64,000 nt of DNA. It comes from Halolactibacillus miurensis (GTDB lineage: Bacteria > Bacillota > Bacilli > Bacillales > Amphibacillaceae). The stretch lies in NCBI RefSeq assembly GCF_900116255.1, contig NZ_FPAI01000005.1, positions 62,001-126,000 of the forward strand, given 5' to 3'. The notes under the pieces were generated by a model that searched no databases, was not told the origin of the DNA, and was given only the letters and a program-made list of their open reading frames with translations. Positions within the stretch are counted from its first letter, which is position 1. The number at the start of each line of letters is the position of its first letter. Shown here in pieces: positions 25,220 to 33,850 of the stretch. Both the position numbers and the translations under genes were made by a program.

Positions 25220-26128
25220 TTAATCCCACTTAAACGGGGTTTCTTGATACACGTAATAGTTTAACCAGTTTGAAAACAGTAAATAGGCTAGCGAACGCCA
25301 GCGATTTCTAGGGGTGGCATCCGTATTGTTATTAGGGAAATAGTTTACCGGTGCATCAATTTTGATGCCTTTATTTAAGTCGCGAATAAATTCTTCATTT
25401 AAAGTATCGGCATCATATTCGATATGACCGGTAATCATCACGTGTCGTTCGTCTTTTGAGGCGATCAGTAACGGACCGGCTTCTTTTGAATCATCTAACA
25501 TCAAGAGGTCAGGGTGATGTTTCAGCTGGTCATAGATTGCATCCGTGTTACGTGAATGTGGCGCTAAAAATTCATCGTTAATGCCGCGCATCAGCTTATT
25601 TGTCGCTTCTATTCGGTTATGCATAAAAATCCCAGAGATTTTTTTCTCGCGAGGCTGTTTATTAATGCCGTAATGATGATACAGAGCTGCTTGTGCGCCC
25701 CAACAAATATGCAAGGTTGAAGTGACGTGGTCTTTGGTCCAGTTCATGATCTCTACCATTTCAGGCCAGTAATCAACGTTTTCAAAATCGAGATGTTCAA
25801 CCGGTGCACCGGTGATGATCATCCCATCATAGTGACGTGACTTTACAGCTTCAAAAGTTTGATAAAACTTTTCTAAGTGTGATTTAGTGACATTTTTTGA
25901 TTCATACGTAGCGGTATGAATGAAGTCTACATTGACCTGAAGTGGTGAGTTACTGAGTAACCTTAACAGTTGTGTCTCTGTACGTTCTTTTTCAGGCATG
26001 AGATTCAACAACAATAAATTAAGCGGACGGATATCTTGTGTCGTCGCTCGATCGGATTCCATAATAAAGATATTTTCTTTTTCTAATATCGGTCGTGCAG
26101 GTAATGCATGTGGTACATTAATAGGCAA
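25220..26128 (-). CDS. metA: Homoserine O-acetyltransferase (MetA family)
   Basis: 302 residues, class-I glutamine-amidotransferase-like MetA family. Catalytic Cys142 stands in HICWGAQA, with the His in TGHIEYD and Glu two residues on. Residue 111 is Glu (GAPVEHLDFE); in this family Glu111 goes with acetyl-CoA and Gly111 with succinyl-CoA, so the enzyme should make O-acetylhomoserine for methionine synthesis despite the usual succinyltransferase label. The start is TTG 26128 behind GGGGGG. Its promoter is only about 30 bases upstream, so no SAM riboswitch fits. Single-gene unit. Confidence 0.93.
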   Translation of the reverse strand: MPINVPHALPARPILEKENIFIMESDRATTQDIRPLNLLLLNLMPEKERTETQLLRLLSNSPLQVNVDFIHTATYESKNVTKSHLEKFYQTFEAVKSRHYDGMIITGAPVEHLDFENVDYWPEMVEIMNWTKDHVTSTLHICWGAQAALYHHYGINKQPREKKISGIFMHNRIEATNKLMRGINDEFLAPHSRNTDAIYDQLKHHPDLLMLDDSKEAGPLLIASKDERHVMITGHIEYDADTLNEEFIRDLNKGIKIDAPVNYFPNNNTDATPRNRWRSLAYLLFSNWLNYYVYQETPFKWD

Positions 26129-26162
26129 TCAAAATCCCCCCGTTCGTCAAATCTATTTGTCT

Positions 26163-26191
26163 ATTATAGCTTGATTGACGTATGTATTCAA
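26163..26191 (-). promoter_or_regulatory. metA promoter
   Basis: On the minus strand TTGAAT (26186-26191) and TATAAT (26163-26168) are 17 bases apart; the leader to the start codon is about 30 bases. Confidence 0.78.
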
Positions 26192-26214
26192 TAAATAAAG
26201 AAAATTCAGATATA

Positions 26215-26254
26215 AACCCATCATTGTCTATTATAAAAGAGACAATGATGGGTT
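26215..26254 (-). terminator. Hairpin ending the yvrJ operon
   Basis: A perfect 15-base stem (AACCCATCATTGTCT at 26215-26229, complement at 26240-26254). The following T tract on the minus strand is short (TTTATAT), so termination may be partial. Confidence 0.7.
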
Positions 26255-26257
26255 ATA

Positions 26258-26398
26258 TTAGATTTTTAAGCGATCAGGTAAGGTAACAATTGACTCAATT
26301 AATGTGTTGAGTTTCGTTTCAATCCGGTGTAGTAAATAAAAGGTCACTACAATCGGAAAACCTAAATCAGCGATTAATTGGATCCATTGAGGGTCCAT
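26258..26398 (-). CDS. YvrJ-family small membrane protein
   Basis: A 46-residue protein: one N-terminal hydrophobic helix (WIQLIADLGFPIVVTFYLLH) followed by an amphipathic tail (RIETKLNTLIESI). The GFPIVVTFYLLHRIE core is characteristic of the YvrJ family of Bacillaceae. Function unknown. AGAGGAGGAATT precedes the ATG. It closes an operon with a DUF2922 and a DUF1659 protein, an arrangement repeated in many Bacillaceae genomes. Confidence 0.82.
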   Translation of the reverse strand: MDPQWIQLIADLGFPIVVTFYLLHRIETKLNTLIESIVTLPDRLKI

Positions 26399-26470
26399 TT
26401 AAAATTCCTCCTCTCAAAAGGTGATAGACAAACAGGAGGCCGTATGGCCTCCTAATGTCAGGTCGGGTTA

Positions 26471-26686
26471 TTAACCAAGCGTAATATCTGTAACTTGACG
26501 TTCAACGATACGCGCACTCTCTTTTTTAACGAGATCACCGCCTGATGAGATAAAGGCATTCTCGGTCACGATTGTATCCATGACCGTGTTGATTAAGGCA
26601 GGATCAACCGGTTCAACCGGTGCATCGAGTGACAATGTCACGATTTTATCATCGGCATTTCTAAATTTAAGTTCTAAAACTTTCAT
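26471..26686 (-). CDS. DUF2922 family protein
   Basis: 71 residues matching DUF2922: MKVLELKFRNADDKIVTLSLDAP at the N-terminus with a beta-rich body and a central IVTENAF-type segment. Small soluble protein, function unknown. AGGAGG stands upstream. It lies between DUF1659 and YvrJ genes with short gaps; the three are nearly always found together, so they probably act together. Confidence 0.82.
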   Translation of the reverse strand: MKVLELKFRNADDKIVTLSLDAPVEPVDPALINTVMDTIVTENAFISSGGDLVKKESARIVERQVTDITLG

Positions 26687-26726
26687 AGTATAGCCACCTC
26701 CTTTCTTAAAAAATCAGCGTGATTGA

Positions 26727-26948
26727 TTACTCTGGAGAGATCAGAGACGTGTCATTACGCTTGATTTCCATTAAGGGATACTGTTGAAGCGAGCTAAGCG
26801 CGTTACTTACGACAAGTAATGCATCCGGTGTTGCGTCGGTTTTGACGTTGTTAAATGACTTTGTTTTCACAACGTCTTTACCTTCTAAATCTACGCCAGT
26901 AATGAAGTATAACTGTAAACGTGTGTTTGTGGTTACTTGAGTTGCCAT
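26727..26948 (-). CDS. DUF1659 family protein
   Basis: 73 residues fitting DUF1659: the strand-rich N-terminus (TNTRLQLYFITGVDLEGKD) and KTKSFNNVKTDATPD are typical. Function unknown. AAAGGAGGTGA lies ahead of the ATG. First gene of the DUF1659-DUF2922-YvrJ operon, divergent from an S66 peptidase gene. Confidence 0.82.
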   Translation of the reverse strand: MATQVTTNTRLQLYFITGVDLEGKDVVKTKSFNNVKTDATPDALLVVSNALSSLQQYPLMEIKRNDTSLISPE

Positions 26949-27083
26949 GGTGCCTCACCTCCTTTCACAACTATAATCGTCATGAGAAAATAAAGGAGGC
27001 GGGAAATAGGTGACTAATTGTGCTATGATAATATCTAATTTTCAAATTATATTATCTAATCCAATTTTGAGTAGAGGTGCAAA

Positions 27084-28100
27084 ATGATAACATATCCAGT
27101 ATTTACAAATGATTCAACAATCGGAGTAACAGCGCCATCATCGGGTGTTGGAGAAGATCTACATAATATACTCAATCAAGCAATTAAAAGAATGCAAACT
27201 AAAGGATTTAACGTTGTTTCAGGGGACACTGCTTGGACTCAAATTAAAGCAAAGTCCGCATCTGCAATCCAACGTGCCAAAGAGTTTAACTCAATGATTC
27301 AAAGTGATGAAATTGAAGTTATTATTCCTCCATGGGGTGGGGAGCTTTTAATCGAAATACTAGAATATGTTGAATTCGATAAGGTGCAAAACAAGTGGAT
27401 CTTAGGCTATTCTGATCTAAGTGTATTGCTATTAGCTATCACATTAACAAAAGGTCTTGCAACAGCCCATGGAACAAATTTAGTTGATTTAAGAGGAGAA
27501 TATTCGGATGAAACAACGGCTATGTGGGAGCCTGTTTTAGCAACTAATAGAGATGAAACGATTGTTCAAAAGTCGTCACAACTATATCAAAAGGAGTGGA
27601 GTCACAATAGTCCATCACCTTGCGTCTTTAATCTAACTGAAAAAACGTATTGGAAAACTATCGATAATGAACCATTTCATATAGAAGGTCGTCTTCTTGG
27701 TGGGTGCATTGATGTAATTCGCCATTTAATTGGAACGCCTTTTGGTGACGTAAGAACATTTAGAGATAAATACATAACTAATGAACCAGTTGTATGGTAT
27801 TTAGAGAACTGTGAATTGAATACGACTGATTTAAGAAGGTCTTTGGTACAAATGAAGTTAGCAGGTTGGTTTGAAGGATGTTCAGGCATACTATTCGGTC
27901 GAAGTGATGCAAACGTACCTGTAAGTGGTTACACAATTGAAGACGTGTATGCAGATATTGCCCGTGAATTGCAAATACCGATTGCCTATGATATTGATTG
28001 CGGCCATGTGCCGCCACAGATTACTTTTATAAATGGGGCATATGCAGAACTCCGAGTAGAAGATGGAGAAGGCACTGTAAAACAGACTTTTAAGCCTTGA
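27084..28100 (+). CDS. S66-family peptidase (LD-carboxypeptidase / MccF-like)
   Basis: 338 residues. N-terminal VTAPSSG is the S66 entry motif. The nucleophile Ser is in GYSDLSVLL, and the Glu and His of the Ser-Glu-His triad are in WYLENCEL and CGHVPPQ. S66 enzymes trim muropeptides (LD-carboxypeptidase) or cleave microcin C-like toxins (MccF); the 338-residue form and the AHGTN segment are nearer the MccF-like branch, so detoxification of peptidyl-nucleotides is possible. No signal peptide. It stands alone; the sequence around it is somewhat richer in A/T than its neighbours, and a decayed transposase lies just downstream. Confidence 0.85.
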   Translation: MITYPVFTNDSTIGVTAPSSGVGEDLHNILNQAIKRMQTKGFNVVSGDTAWTQIKAKSASAIQRAKEFNSMIQSDEIEVIIPPWGGELLIEILEYVEFDKVQNKWILGYSDLSVLLLAITLTKGLATAHGTNLVDLRGEYSDETTAMWEPVLATNRDETIVQKSSQLYQKEWSHNSPSPCVFNLTEKTYWKTIDNEPFHIEGRLLGGCIDVIRHLIGTPFGDVRTFRDKYITNEPVVWYLENCELNTTDLRRSLVQMKLAGWFEGCSGILFGRSDANVPVSGYTIEDVYADIARELQIPIAYDIDCGHVPPQITFINGAYAELRVEDGEGTVKQTFKP

Positions 28101-28274
28101 TAAACACACTATCTAGAACAGGGATGTATGACGGTTAGTATCGGAAATGTCACTACATAAATACCGAATTCACCCATTAGAATCCGATGTAGTTTTATCA
28201 ACGTATTTTTTACTGACAAGACAACAAATATAAATACACTCCGAAGCCTCTATATGTAAACATATTGACTGAAT

Positions 28275-28484
28275 CATTGGTATTGTTATTTTGATTGGTG
28301 TGATAAAGTGGCTTACGTACCTGATGGCGGAGCCATAGAATCAAATCAGAGCCGTGTTTCTTATCGCATGAAGAAGCGTGGCGTGCATTGGAGTTAAGCA
28401 GGTGCTCTAGGTATGGTCAAGCTTCGTCAAGTACGCGCGAATAACATGTTAAGAACTGTGTGCCTAAATCATTCATCGCGGTAG
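28275..28484 (+). pseudogene. Decayed ISLre2 (UPF0236) transposase C-terminal remnant
   Basis: The 528-base gap after the S66 gene has no intact gene, but one frame reads DGGAIESNQSRVSYRMKKRG and then VHWS, a stop, and AGALGMVK. This is the conserved C-terminal end of ISLre2-type transposases (GAIES..RMKKRG..WS..GA). In-frame stops and the lack of the upstream three quarters show it is a dead fragment. No terminal inverted repeat is apparent on either side; 28101-28270 shows nothing recognisable. Confidence 0.75.
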
Positions 28485-28583
28485 AAAAAAACGCACACTT
28501 AAATCTTTATTTAATCATCTTACCGAGAACAACTTGATACACACTGACTAAAATGTCCGACAGAAATTCCACGATAGATATGG

Positions 28584-28589
28584 TATACT
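28584..28589 (+). promoter_or_regulatory. Extended -10 promoter candidate of the HAD gene
   Basis: TGGTATACT gives an extended -10 (TATACT 28584-28589), with no clear -35, 40 bases before the HAD start. Confidence 0.4.
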
Positions 28590-28628
28590 ATTGGGAGAAA
28601 TTAAAAAGAGACAAAGGCGGGAGCAATC

Positions 28629-29405
28629 ATGACAAAAAAACTCATCTTCTTCGATATTGATGGCACGCTGTTAAACCATGATAAACAGTTACCAGAAAAA
28701 GCGATCGAAGCGATACACAGATTAAAAGAAAAAGGCCATATCGTCGCCATCGCGACTGGACGTGGTCCATTTATGTATGAAGATATTCGCAAAACACTCG
28801 GCGTAGATACTTACGTCAGTTATAATGGATCGTTCGTCGTCTATGAAGAAAATGTGATTTATACAGCACCTCTTGATAAGCGTGCCCTGCTTCAACTTGA
28901 AGTAGAGGGACATGAAAATAACCATCCGATGATGTTTATGGATCATCAAAATATGCGTCAAAACGTGGAGAATCACCCATCGATTGATGAAAGTATCGCG
29001 ACCCTTAAGTTAACTTTTACCCCAGATTATGATCCGAGTTATCATGCAGGACGTGACCTTTATCAAGCATTGTTCTTTGTGGACCAAGAAGAAATCAAAC
29101 AATATGAAGGTCGTTATCCAGAGTTTGAATTTGTCCGTTGGCACCCACTTTCCGTTGATATTTTACCGGCAGGTGGCTCGAAATGGCGCGGAATTAAACA
29201 ATTAATTGACTACTTAAACATCGACCCAAGTGATGTCTATGCTTTTGGCGATGGATTGAATGACGTTGAGATGCTCGAAAATATTCACAACAGTGTGGCG
29301 ATGGGCAACGGCTGTTCAGAGGCGAAGCAAGTCGCAGATTATGTAACGGCTGATGTTGACGAAGATGGGTTGTATCTAGGTATTAAAGAAATGGGCTTGA
29401 TTTAA
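28629..29405 (+). CDS. Cof-type HAD phosphatase (YkrA-like)
   Basis: 258 residues. Motif I DIDGTLL, motif II ATGRG, C2 cap, and motif IV FGDGLNDVEML are complete. Length and the RWHPLSVDILPAGGSKW segment resemble B. subtilis YkrA. A cytoplasmic phosphatase of unknown substrate; third HAD of this class in the window. A small membrane protein gene starts 54 bases downstream. Confidence 0.87.
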   Translation: MTKKLIFFDIDGTLLNHDKQLPEKAIEAIHRLKEKGHIVAIATGRGPFMYEDIRKTLGVDTYVSYNGSFVVYEENVIYTAPLDKRALLQLEVEGHENNHPMMFMDHQNMRQNVENHPSIDESIATLKLTFTPDYDPSYHAGRDLYQALFFVDQEEIKQYEGRYPEFEFVRWHPLSVDILPAGGSKWRGIKQLIDYLNIDPSDVYAFGDGLNDVEMLENIHNSVAMGNGCSEAKQVADYVTADVDEDGLYLGIKEMGLI

Positions 29406-29459
29406 AGCGTAAAACAGTTCAAATGCATAACTGTACGAAGAATTAGGAGGGTCTGGTGG

Positions 29460-29639
29460 ATGGATAAAGTGCTACATCTGTTGCTGGTGATCATGTTACT
29501 TGTTATAGTGGTATTAACGTATCGTGTTTTTTTTCATTTACCAACGGACCCACTAGCATTAGGAGAGCTCCAAGTAAGTCTAGCCAGTGCTTACCTGATT
29601 TTTTTAGTCCTATTATTTTTTCAACAACATAAAAAGTAA
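29460..29639 (+). CDS. Small two-helix membrane protein, unknown
   Basis: A 59-residue open frame after TTAGGAGG. It has two hydrophobic segments (about residues 4-24 and 40-54) joined by a short polar turn (PTDPLALGEL), and ends in a basic tail (QQHKK). No family recognised. A hairpin terminator follows at 29671, which supports it as the last gene after the HAD phosphatase. Confidence 0.65.
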   Translation: MDKVLHLLLVIMLLVIVVLTYRVFFHLPTDPLALGELQVSLASAYLIFLVLLFFQQHKK

Positions 29640-29670
29640 CCCGATTTTCTTGAATAATGAAGGCATAACA

Positions 29671-29717
29671 AAAGACTATTACTTTCAGCGCTTTTTCTGA
29701 AGGGTAGTCTTTTTTTA
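29671..29717 (+). terminator. Terminator after the small membrane protein gene
   Basis: AAAGACTA (29671-29678) with TAGTCTTT (29705-29712), an inner CTTTCAG/CTGAAGG pairing, and a T run. Confidence 0.8.
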
Positions 29718-29865
29718 TTGTATGATAATGGTAAGACAGTGAGCGAAGACTGATTCAGTGCTTATCTGACTAGTGAATAAGCAAAAGAAGTTCGTTCGTT
29801 AGACTATTCGTTTTCATTATTTTCTGATATTATATTAGTCATTGGGATAAAGAGGTGAGGTAGTG

Positions 29866-30129
29866 ATGGTATGTTATGGGTGCACTGAAACAGTCAGGCG
29901 TACACCAGAAGAAGTGGAACAACTCGTGAGTGAACAATTATCGTTTGAAACAGACCTTGTTTCAGAAGATACTTATCAAAAACGACTGGCACATTGTTAC
30001 GCTTGTGATCAGTTAGATTATGATACAACGTGCCGTGTATGTGGCTGCTTTGTGCAATTTAGAGCTAGACTCAGTTATAAAGCGTGCCCACATATAGAAG
30101 AAAAAAGATGGGATAAGGTTAATACATAA
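29866..30129 (+). CDS. Cys-rich DUF6171 family protein
   Basis: 87 residues with four cysteine groups: CYGC near the start, CYAC in the middle, CRVCGC, and a final CP. The second half (CRVCGCFVQFRARLSYKACP) is the DUF6171 signature and looks like a zinc ribbon or rubredoxin-like knuckle. Function unknown. ATG 29866 is six bases after AGAGGTGAG; GTG 29863 is possible. An M20 hydrolase gene starts 18 bases downstream, so they may be co-expressed. Confidence 0.72.
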   Translation: MVCYGCTETVRRTPEEVEQLVSEQLSFETDLVSEDTYQKRLAHCYACDQLDYDTTCRVCGCFVQFRARLSYKACPHIEEKRWDKVNT

Positions 30130-30147
30130 ACGAAGGGGAAGATAAAG

Positions 30148-31311
30148 ATGGAACAACAAATATTTGACTGGATGGATCAGATTGAACAGGATTTACTTGA
30201 TATTCGGACGCACTTATTTGAAAACCCAGAGCTCGGCGATCAGGAATTTATCGCACAAGAAACGTTAGTCGATTATTTAACGCAACATGCCTTTACGGTA
30301 GAGACGGGATTGGTTGAGCGACCAACGTCATTCCGGGCGACGTATAAAGGGAATAAAGAGGGTCCGACGATTGGTATTATGGCTGAATATGATGCCTTAC
30401 CGGGTGTTGGTCATGGTTGTGGCCATAACTTAATTGCGACGATGGGAATTGGTGCAGGTATTCTATTAAGTAAAGTGATTGATGAATCTGGTGGCACAGT
30501 CATTGTTTACGGAACGCCAGCTGAAGAAACAAATGGTGCGAAAGTGCCGATGGCAGACGAAGGTCTGTTTGATGTGTGTGACGTGGCGATGATGGTGCAC
30601 CCAGCAGGCGTATCAGCGAAAAGTGGCGAGTCACTGGCGATGGATGCGATTGAGTTTCGTTATGAAGGGAAGACAAGCCATGCGGCAGCGTCACCTGAAG
30701 AGGGCATTAATGCGCTTGACAGTGTGATTCAACTCTTTAACGGTATTAACGCTTTAAGACAGCACGTAAAAGATGACGTCAGAATTCATGGCGTGATTAC
30801 AGAAGGTGGTCAAGCAGCCAACGTTGTCCCAGATCTTGCGATCAGCCAGTTCTATATTCGTGCAAAAGAACGTTACTATGTCGATGACGTCGTAGAAAAA
30901 GTGAAGAAAATCGCTGAAGGTGCAGCTCTTATGACCGGTGCAACGTTATCGATGAGAAATTACGAACTCAGCTATGATAACATGATTACGAATGAAACAT
31001 TATCGAATATTTATACAGAACAACTTTATAAGGCTGGTGAGACGGAGATTGAAGAAGCGCGTGGTGGTTTAGGTTCTATGGACATCGGTAATGTCAGTCA
31101 TAGAGTGCCGTCGATTCATCCTTACATTGGTATGGGTAAAGCAGGACTTGTCGCACATACGACGGATTTTAGAGACCAAACGATGACAGAGGGCGGGGAA
31201 CTTGCCTTAAGACGTGGGGCGCTTTCGATGGCATTAACTGGCCTGAAATGCTTGACAGATCAAGATTTATTGGCAGAAATCAAACAAGAATTTGCGAACA
31301 GAAAAAAATAA
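30148..31311 (+). CDS. M20-family amidohydrolase / aminoacylase-like peptidase
   Basis: 387 residues. Metal-site segments are present: MAEYDALPGVGHGCGHNLIA (first His/Asp and HGCGHN), EETNGAKVPM (catalytic Glu pair) and the C-terminal VAHTTDF His. A lid domain (about 170-285) interrupts the catalytic core. The family hydrolyses N-acyl amino acids or small dipeptides in the cytoplasm. The amino-acid ABC transporter that follows suggests uptake and then cleavage of an N-acylated or dipeptide substrate, comparable in logic to the B. subtilis yxe cluster. Confidence 0.88.
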   Translation: MEQQIFDWMDQIEQDLLDIRTHLFENPELGDQEFIAQETLVDYLTQHAFTVETGLVERPTSFRATYKGNKEGPTIGIMAEYDALPGVGHGCGHNLIATMGIGAGILLSKVIDESGGTVIVYGTPAEETNGAKVPMADEGLFDVCDVAMMVHPAGVSAKSGESLAMDAIEFRYEGKTSHAAASPEEGINALDSVIQLFNGINALRQHVKDDVRIHGVITEGGQAANVVPDLAISQFYIRAKERYYVDDVVEKVKKIAEGAALMTGATLSMRNYELSYDNMITNETLSNIYTEQLYKAGETEIEEARGGLGSMDIGNVSHRVPSIHPYIGMGKAGLVAHTTDFRDQTMTEGGELALRRGALSMALTGLKCLTDQDLLAEIKQEFANRKK

Positions 31312-31335
31312 TTTAATGATTTTTAAATTTTTCAC

Positions 31336-31364
31336 TTCCCAAAAGCAAATAAATTTGTTAAAAT
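31336..31364 (+). promoter_or_regulatory. Possible promoter of the amino-acid ABC operon
   Basis: TGTTAAAAT gives an extended -10 (TAAAAT 31359-31364) with a poor -35 (TTCCCA, 31336-31341) 17 bases upstream. Confidence 0.35.
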
Positions 31365-31405
31365 TCATAATCATGAATAAATATACAAATGAAGGGGAGA
31401 AAAAA

Positions 31406-32254
31406 ATGAAAAAACTTACGATGCTTTTTCTTATGTTAGTGGCGACATTAATGATTGGTTTAACAGCTTGTGGTGCTGGTGAAGGAGATGCCTTACCAGA
31501 TGTCGATAATACAGGCGGAGATGAATCAGCAGAAGATACAGACAGTGAAACAGATGATACAGACGCAGAATCAGATGATGAAGATAATATTTTAGTGATG
31601 GCCACATCACCGGATTACCCACCGTTTGAGTCATTAGATGTGGACGGGGAATTTGTTGGTTTTGATATTGAACTGGCGAAACTCATTGCGGAAGAACTCG
31701 GTATGGAACTTGAGATTCGCGATATGAAATTTGATGGGTTAATTGGTGCGCTACAAGCAGAGCGTGTGGATATGGTGCTTTCAGGCATGTCAGCAACAGA
31801 GAATCGTCGTCAAAACGTTGATTTCTCAATCGAGTATCACTCATCAGGTGAAATGTTTGTGACACGTAAAGATGAACCAATGACAGATTTAGCTGATTTA
31901 GAAGGAAAAACGGTTGGGGTTCAGCTTGGGACAATCCAAGAAGAAGGCGCAAAAGCGATTCAAGAAGACTATGACTTTGAGCTAAAAGCTTTAGATGATG
32001 CGCAGATGCTTGTCCAAGAACTAATCACAAACCGTGTCGATGTGATTTACTTAGATAAGCAAGTAGCTAAAGGCTTTATTGAAGCACAAGACTTAGCTGG
32101 ATTTGACGATCCAACGGATGCTTCACCAGGTATGGCTGTTGCCCTACCTAAAGGAAGTGCTCTTTTAGAAGATGTGAACGCAGCGCTTGAGAGCATTATC
32201 GATAGTGGGAAACTACAAGAGCTAGAAGATGAGTTTTTAGCTGAAGAAGAATAA
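31406..32254 (+). CDS. Polar amino-acid ABC transporter substrate-binding lipoprotein
   Basis: 282 residues. Lipoprotein signal with lipobox LTAC (Cys near residue 19), an acidic linker (about 25-55), then an SBP type-3 domain with MATSPDYPPFESLD, GFDIELAKLIAEELG and the AERVDMVLSGMSATENR hinge region. It delivers an amino acid to the membrane complex encoded next. The ATG at 31406 follows GGGGAG; the longer frame from 31292 would bury the signal peptide. The specific amino acid cannot be told. Confidence 0.92.
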   Translation: MKKLTMLFLMLVATLMIGLTACGAGEGDALPDVDNTGGDESAEDTDSETDDTDAESDDEDNILVMATSPDYPPFESLDVDGEFVGFDIELAKLIAEELGMELEIRDMKFDGLIGALQAERVDMVLSGMSATENRRQNVDFSIEYHSSGEMFVTRKDEPMTDLADLEGKTVGVQLGTIQEEGAKAIQEDYDFELKALDDAQMLVQELITNRVDVIYLDKQVAKGFIEAQDLAGFDDPTDASPGMAVALPKGSALLEDVNAALESIIDSGKLQELEDEFLAEEE

Positions 32255-32318
32255 ATAGTTTAAAAAAGTATTTTTAAACAAAACAACAAGAAATTTAATA
32301 AGGAATGAGGTGTAAGGC

Positions 32319-32978
32319 ATGAATTTGGATTGGAGCCAAATCGTGCCTTATATTCCTTTTATGTTGGAAGGAATATGGGTCACGTTACAATTCGTCATCG
32401 TCTCGATTGTGATTGGATTTATTATTGGGACAGTACTGGCATTATTTAAAATAGGATCAATGAAACCGCTCCGTATATTTGCGGATTTTTATACATCGAT
32501 GTTCCGCGGAACACCGCTGATTTTACAATTAATGATTATTTATTTAGCTGTACCGCAGTTAACAGGTTATGATATTTCGCCGTTCTTATCTGCCATCTTA
32601 GCGTTCGGGTTAAATTCATCCGCGTACGTATCAGAAATTATTCGAGCGGGTATTAGTGCGGTCGATAAAGGACAAACAGAAGCGGCCATGGCCCTTGGTG
32701 TGCCGTATCGACAGATGATGATTGATATTATCTTGCCGCAAGCACTTAAAAACATTTTACCTGCTTTAATGAACGAATTTATTACGTTAACAAAGGAATC
32801 GGCGATTGTGTCAACGATTGGTTATTTGGATTTGATGCGCCGTGGACAGGTCGTAGGCGCCAATCTTTACCGTCCTTTCGAGCCATTGTTGTTCATTGGT
32901 CTGATTTACTGGGGCCTCGTGATGGTGTTAAGCTTAATGGGTAAATGGGTTGAAGGGAGATTGAGTAAAGGTGATTAA
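32319..32978 (+). CDS. Polar amino-acid ABC transporter permease
   Basis: 219 residues, five membrane helices, HisMQ/GlnP family. The EAA loop that docks to the ATPase is [22 protein letters not shown], and [13 protein letters not shown] precedes it. It forms the channel with the binding protein and ATPase on each side; the ATPase start overlaps its last eight bases. Only one permease gene is present, so a homodimer is expected. Confidence 0.93.
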   Translation: MNLDWSQIVPYIPFMLEGIWVTLQFVIVSIVIGFIIGTVLALFKIGSMKPLRIFADFYTSMFRGTPLILQLMIIYLAVPQLTGYDISPFLSAILAFGLNSSAYVSEIIRAGISAVDKGQTEAAMALGVPYRQMMIDIILPQALKNILPALMNEFITLTKESAIVSTIGYLDLMRRGQVVGANLYRPFEPLLFIGLIYWGLVMVLSLMGKWVEGRLSKGD

Positions 32979-33693
32979 TGTCGAGCATTTATATAAGCGT
33001 TTTGGTAAAAACGAGGTATTGAAGGATATTTCGATTGATATTAAACAAGGGGAAGTTGTCTCCGTCATTGGACCGAGTGGTTCTGGTAAATCAACATTTT
33101 TACGTTGTATTAACTTACTTGAGACACCAACGGAAGGCAAAATCAGTGTCGCTGGTGTGGATTTAACGGATAAAAACACGAACGTCACAAAGGCGCGCGA
33201 AAAAATAGGGATGGTGTTTCAACATTTTCATTTATTTCCTCACCTAACCGTGCTTGAGAATTTAACTTATGCGCCGTTAAAGGTAAAACGATTGTCAAAA
33301 GCTGAGGCTGAAGAAAAGGCGTTAGTATTACTTGACCGTGTCGGTTTAAGTGATAAAAAAGATAGCTATCCAAATAGCTTATCGGGTGGACAAAAACAGC
33401 GGGTGGCCATTGCGAGAGCGTTAGCGATGGAACCAGACCTCATGTTATTTGATGAACCTACATCGGCCCTTGATCCAGAAATGGTAAAAGAAGTGTTAGA
33501 TGTTATGAAAGACTTGGCTGAGTCTGGCATGACGATGCTTGTCGTGACCCATGAGATGGGCTTTGCGCGTGAAGTCGCAGACCGGGTGATTTTCTTAGAT
33601 CAAGGCTTATTAATTGAAGAAGGCGAACCTCATGCATTTTTCAGTCAGCCTAAATCAGAACGAGCGAAAGATTTTCTGGATAAAATTTTATAA
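32971..33693 (+). CDS. Polar amino-acid ABC transporter ATPase (GlnQ type)
   Basis: 240 residues with Walker [10 protein letters not shown], signature [12 protein letters not shown], Walker [12 protein letters not shown] and switch His in [11 protein letters not shown] start at 32971 inside the end of the permease gene, so translation is coupled. Completes a three-gene amino-acid importer. Confidence 0.94.
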   Translation: MINVEHLYKRFGKNEVLKDISIDIKQGEVVSVIGPSGSGKSTFLRCINLLETPTEGKISVAGVDLTDKNTNVTKAREKIGMVFQHFHLFPHLTVLENLTYAPLKVKRLSKAEAEEKALVLLDRVGLSDKKDSYPNSLSGGQKQRVAIARALAMEPDLMLFDEPTSALDPEMVKEVLDVMKDLAESGMTMLVVTHEMGFAREVADRVIFLDQGLLIEEGEPHAFFSQPKSERAKDFLDKIL

Positions 33694-33704
33694 ACACACC
33701 CTCG

Positions 33705-33737
33705 AACATCAGTGGCACGTGCTACTGATGTTTTCTT
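33705..33737 (+). terminator. Terminator of the amino-acid ABC operon
   Basis: AACATCAGT (33705-33713) pairs with ACTGATGTT (33724-33732), with a GCAC/GTGC inner stem, followed by TTTC. Confidence 0.8.
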
Positions 33738-33850
33738 GTTATCATCCATCCACTAAAGGTCATGGTCAAATGCGTTGCTTAATCAATAGAATCATCATAT
33801 AATGTGACTAAGAGCACAAGAATGATAGTAAAACAGGGAGGAGGATCGTT

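Noticed and set aside
26129-26214. SAM riboswitch (S-box) in front of metA
   Set aside because: The promoter at 26163-26191 leaves a leader of about 30 bases, with no S-box core motif and no terminator.
28101-28270. Possible further IS or gene remnant upstream of the ISLre2 fragment
   Set aside because: No frame gives recognisable protein and no terminal inverted repeat was found.
31292-31405. N-terminal extension of the binding lipoprotein
   Set aside because: It would hide the signal peptide and overlaps the end of the M20 gene; the ribosome site supports ATG 31406.
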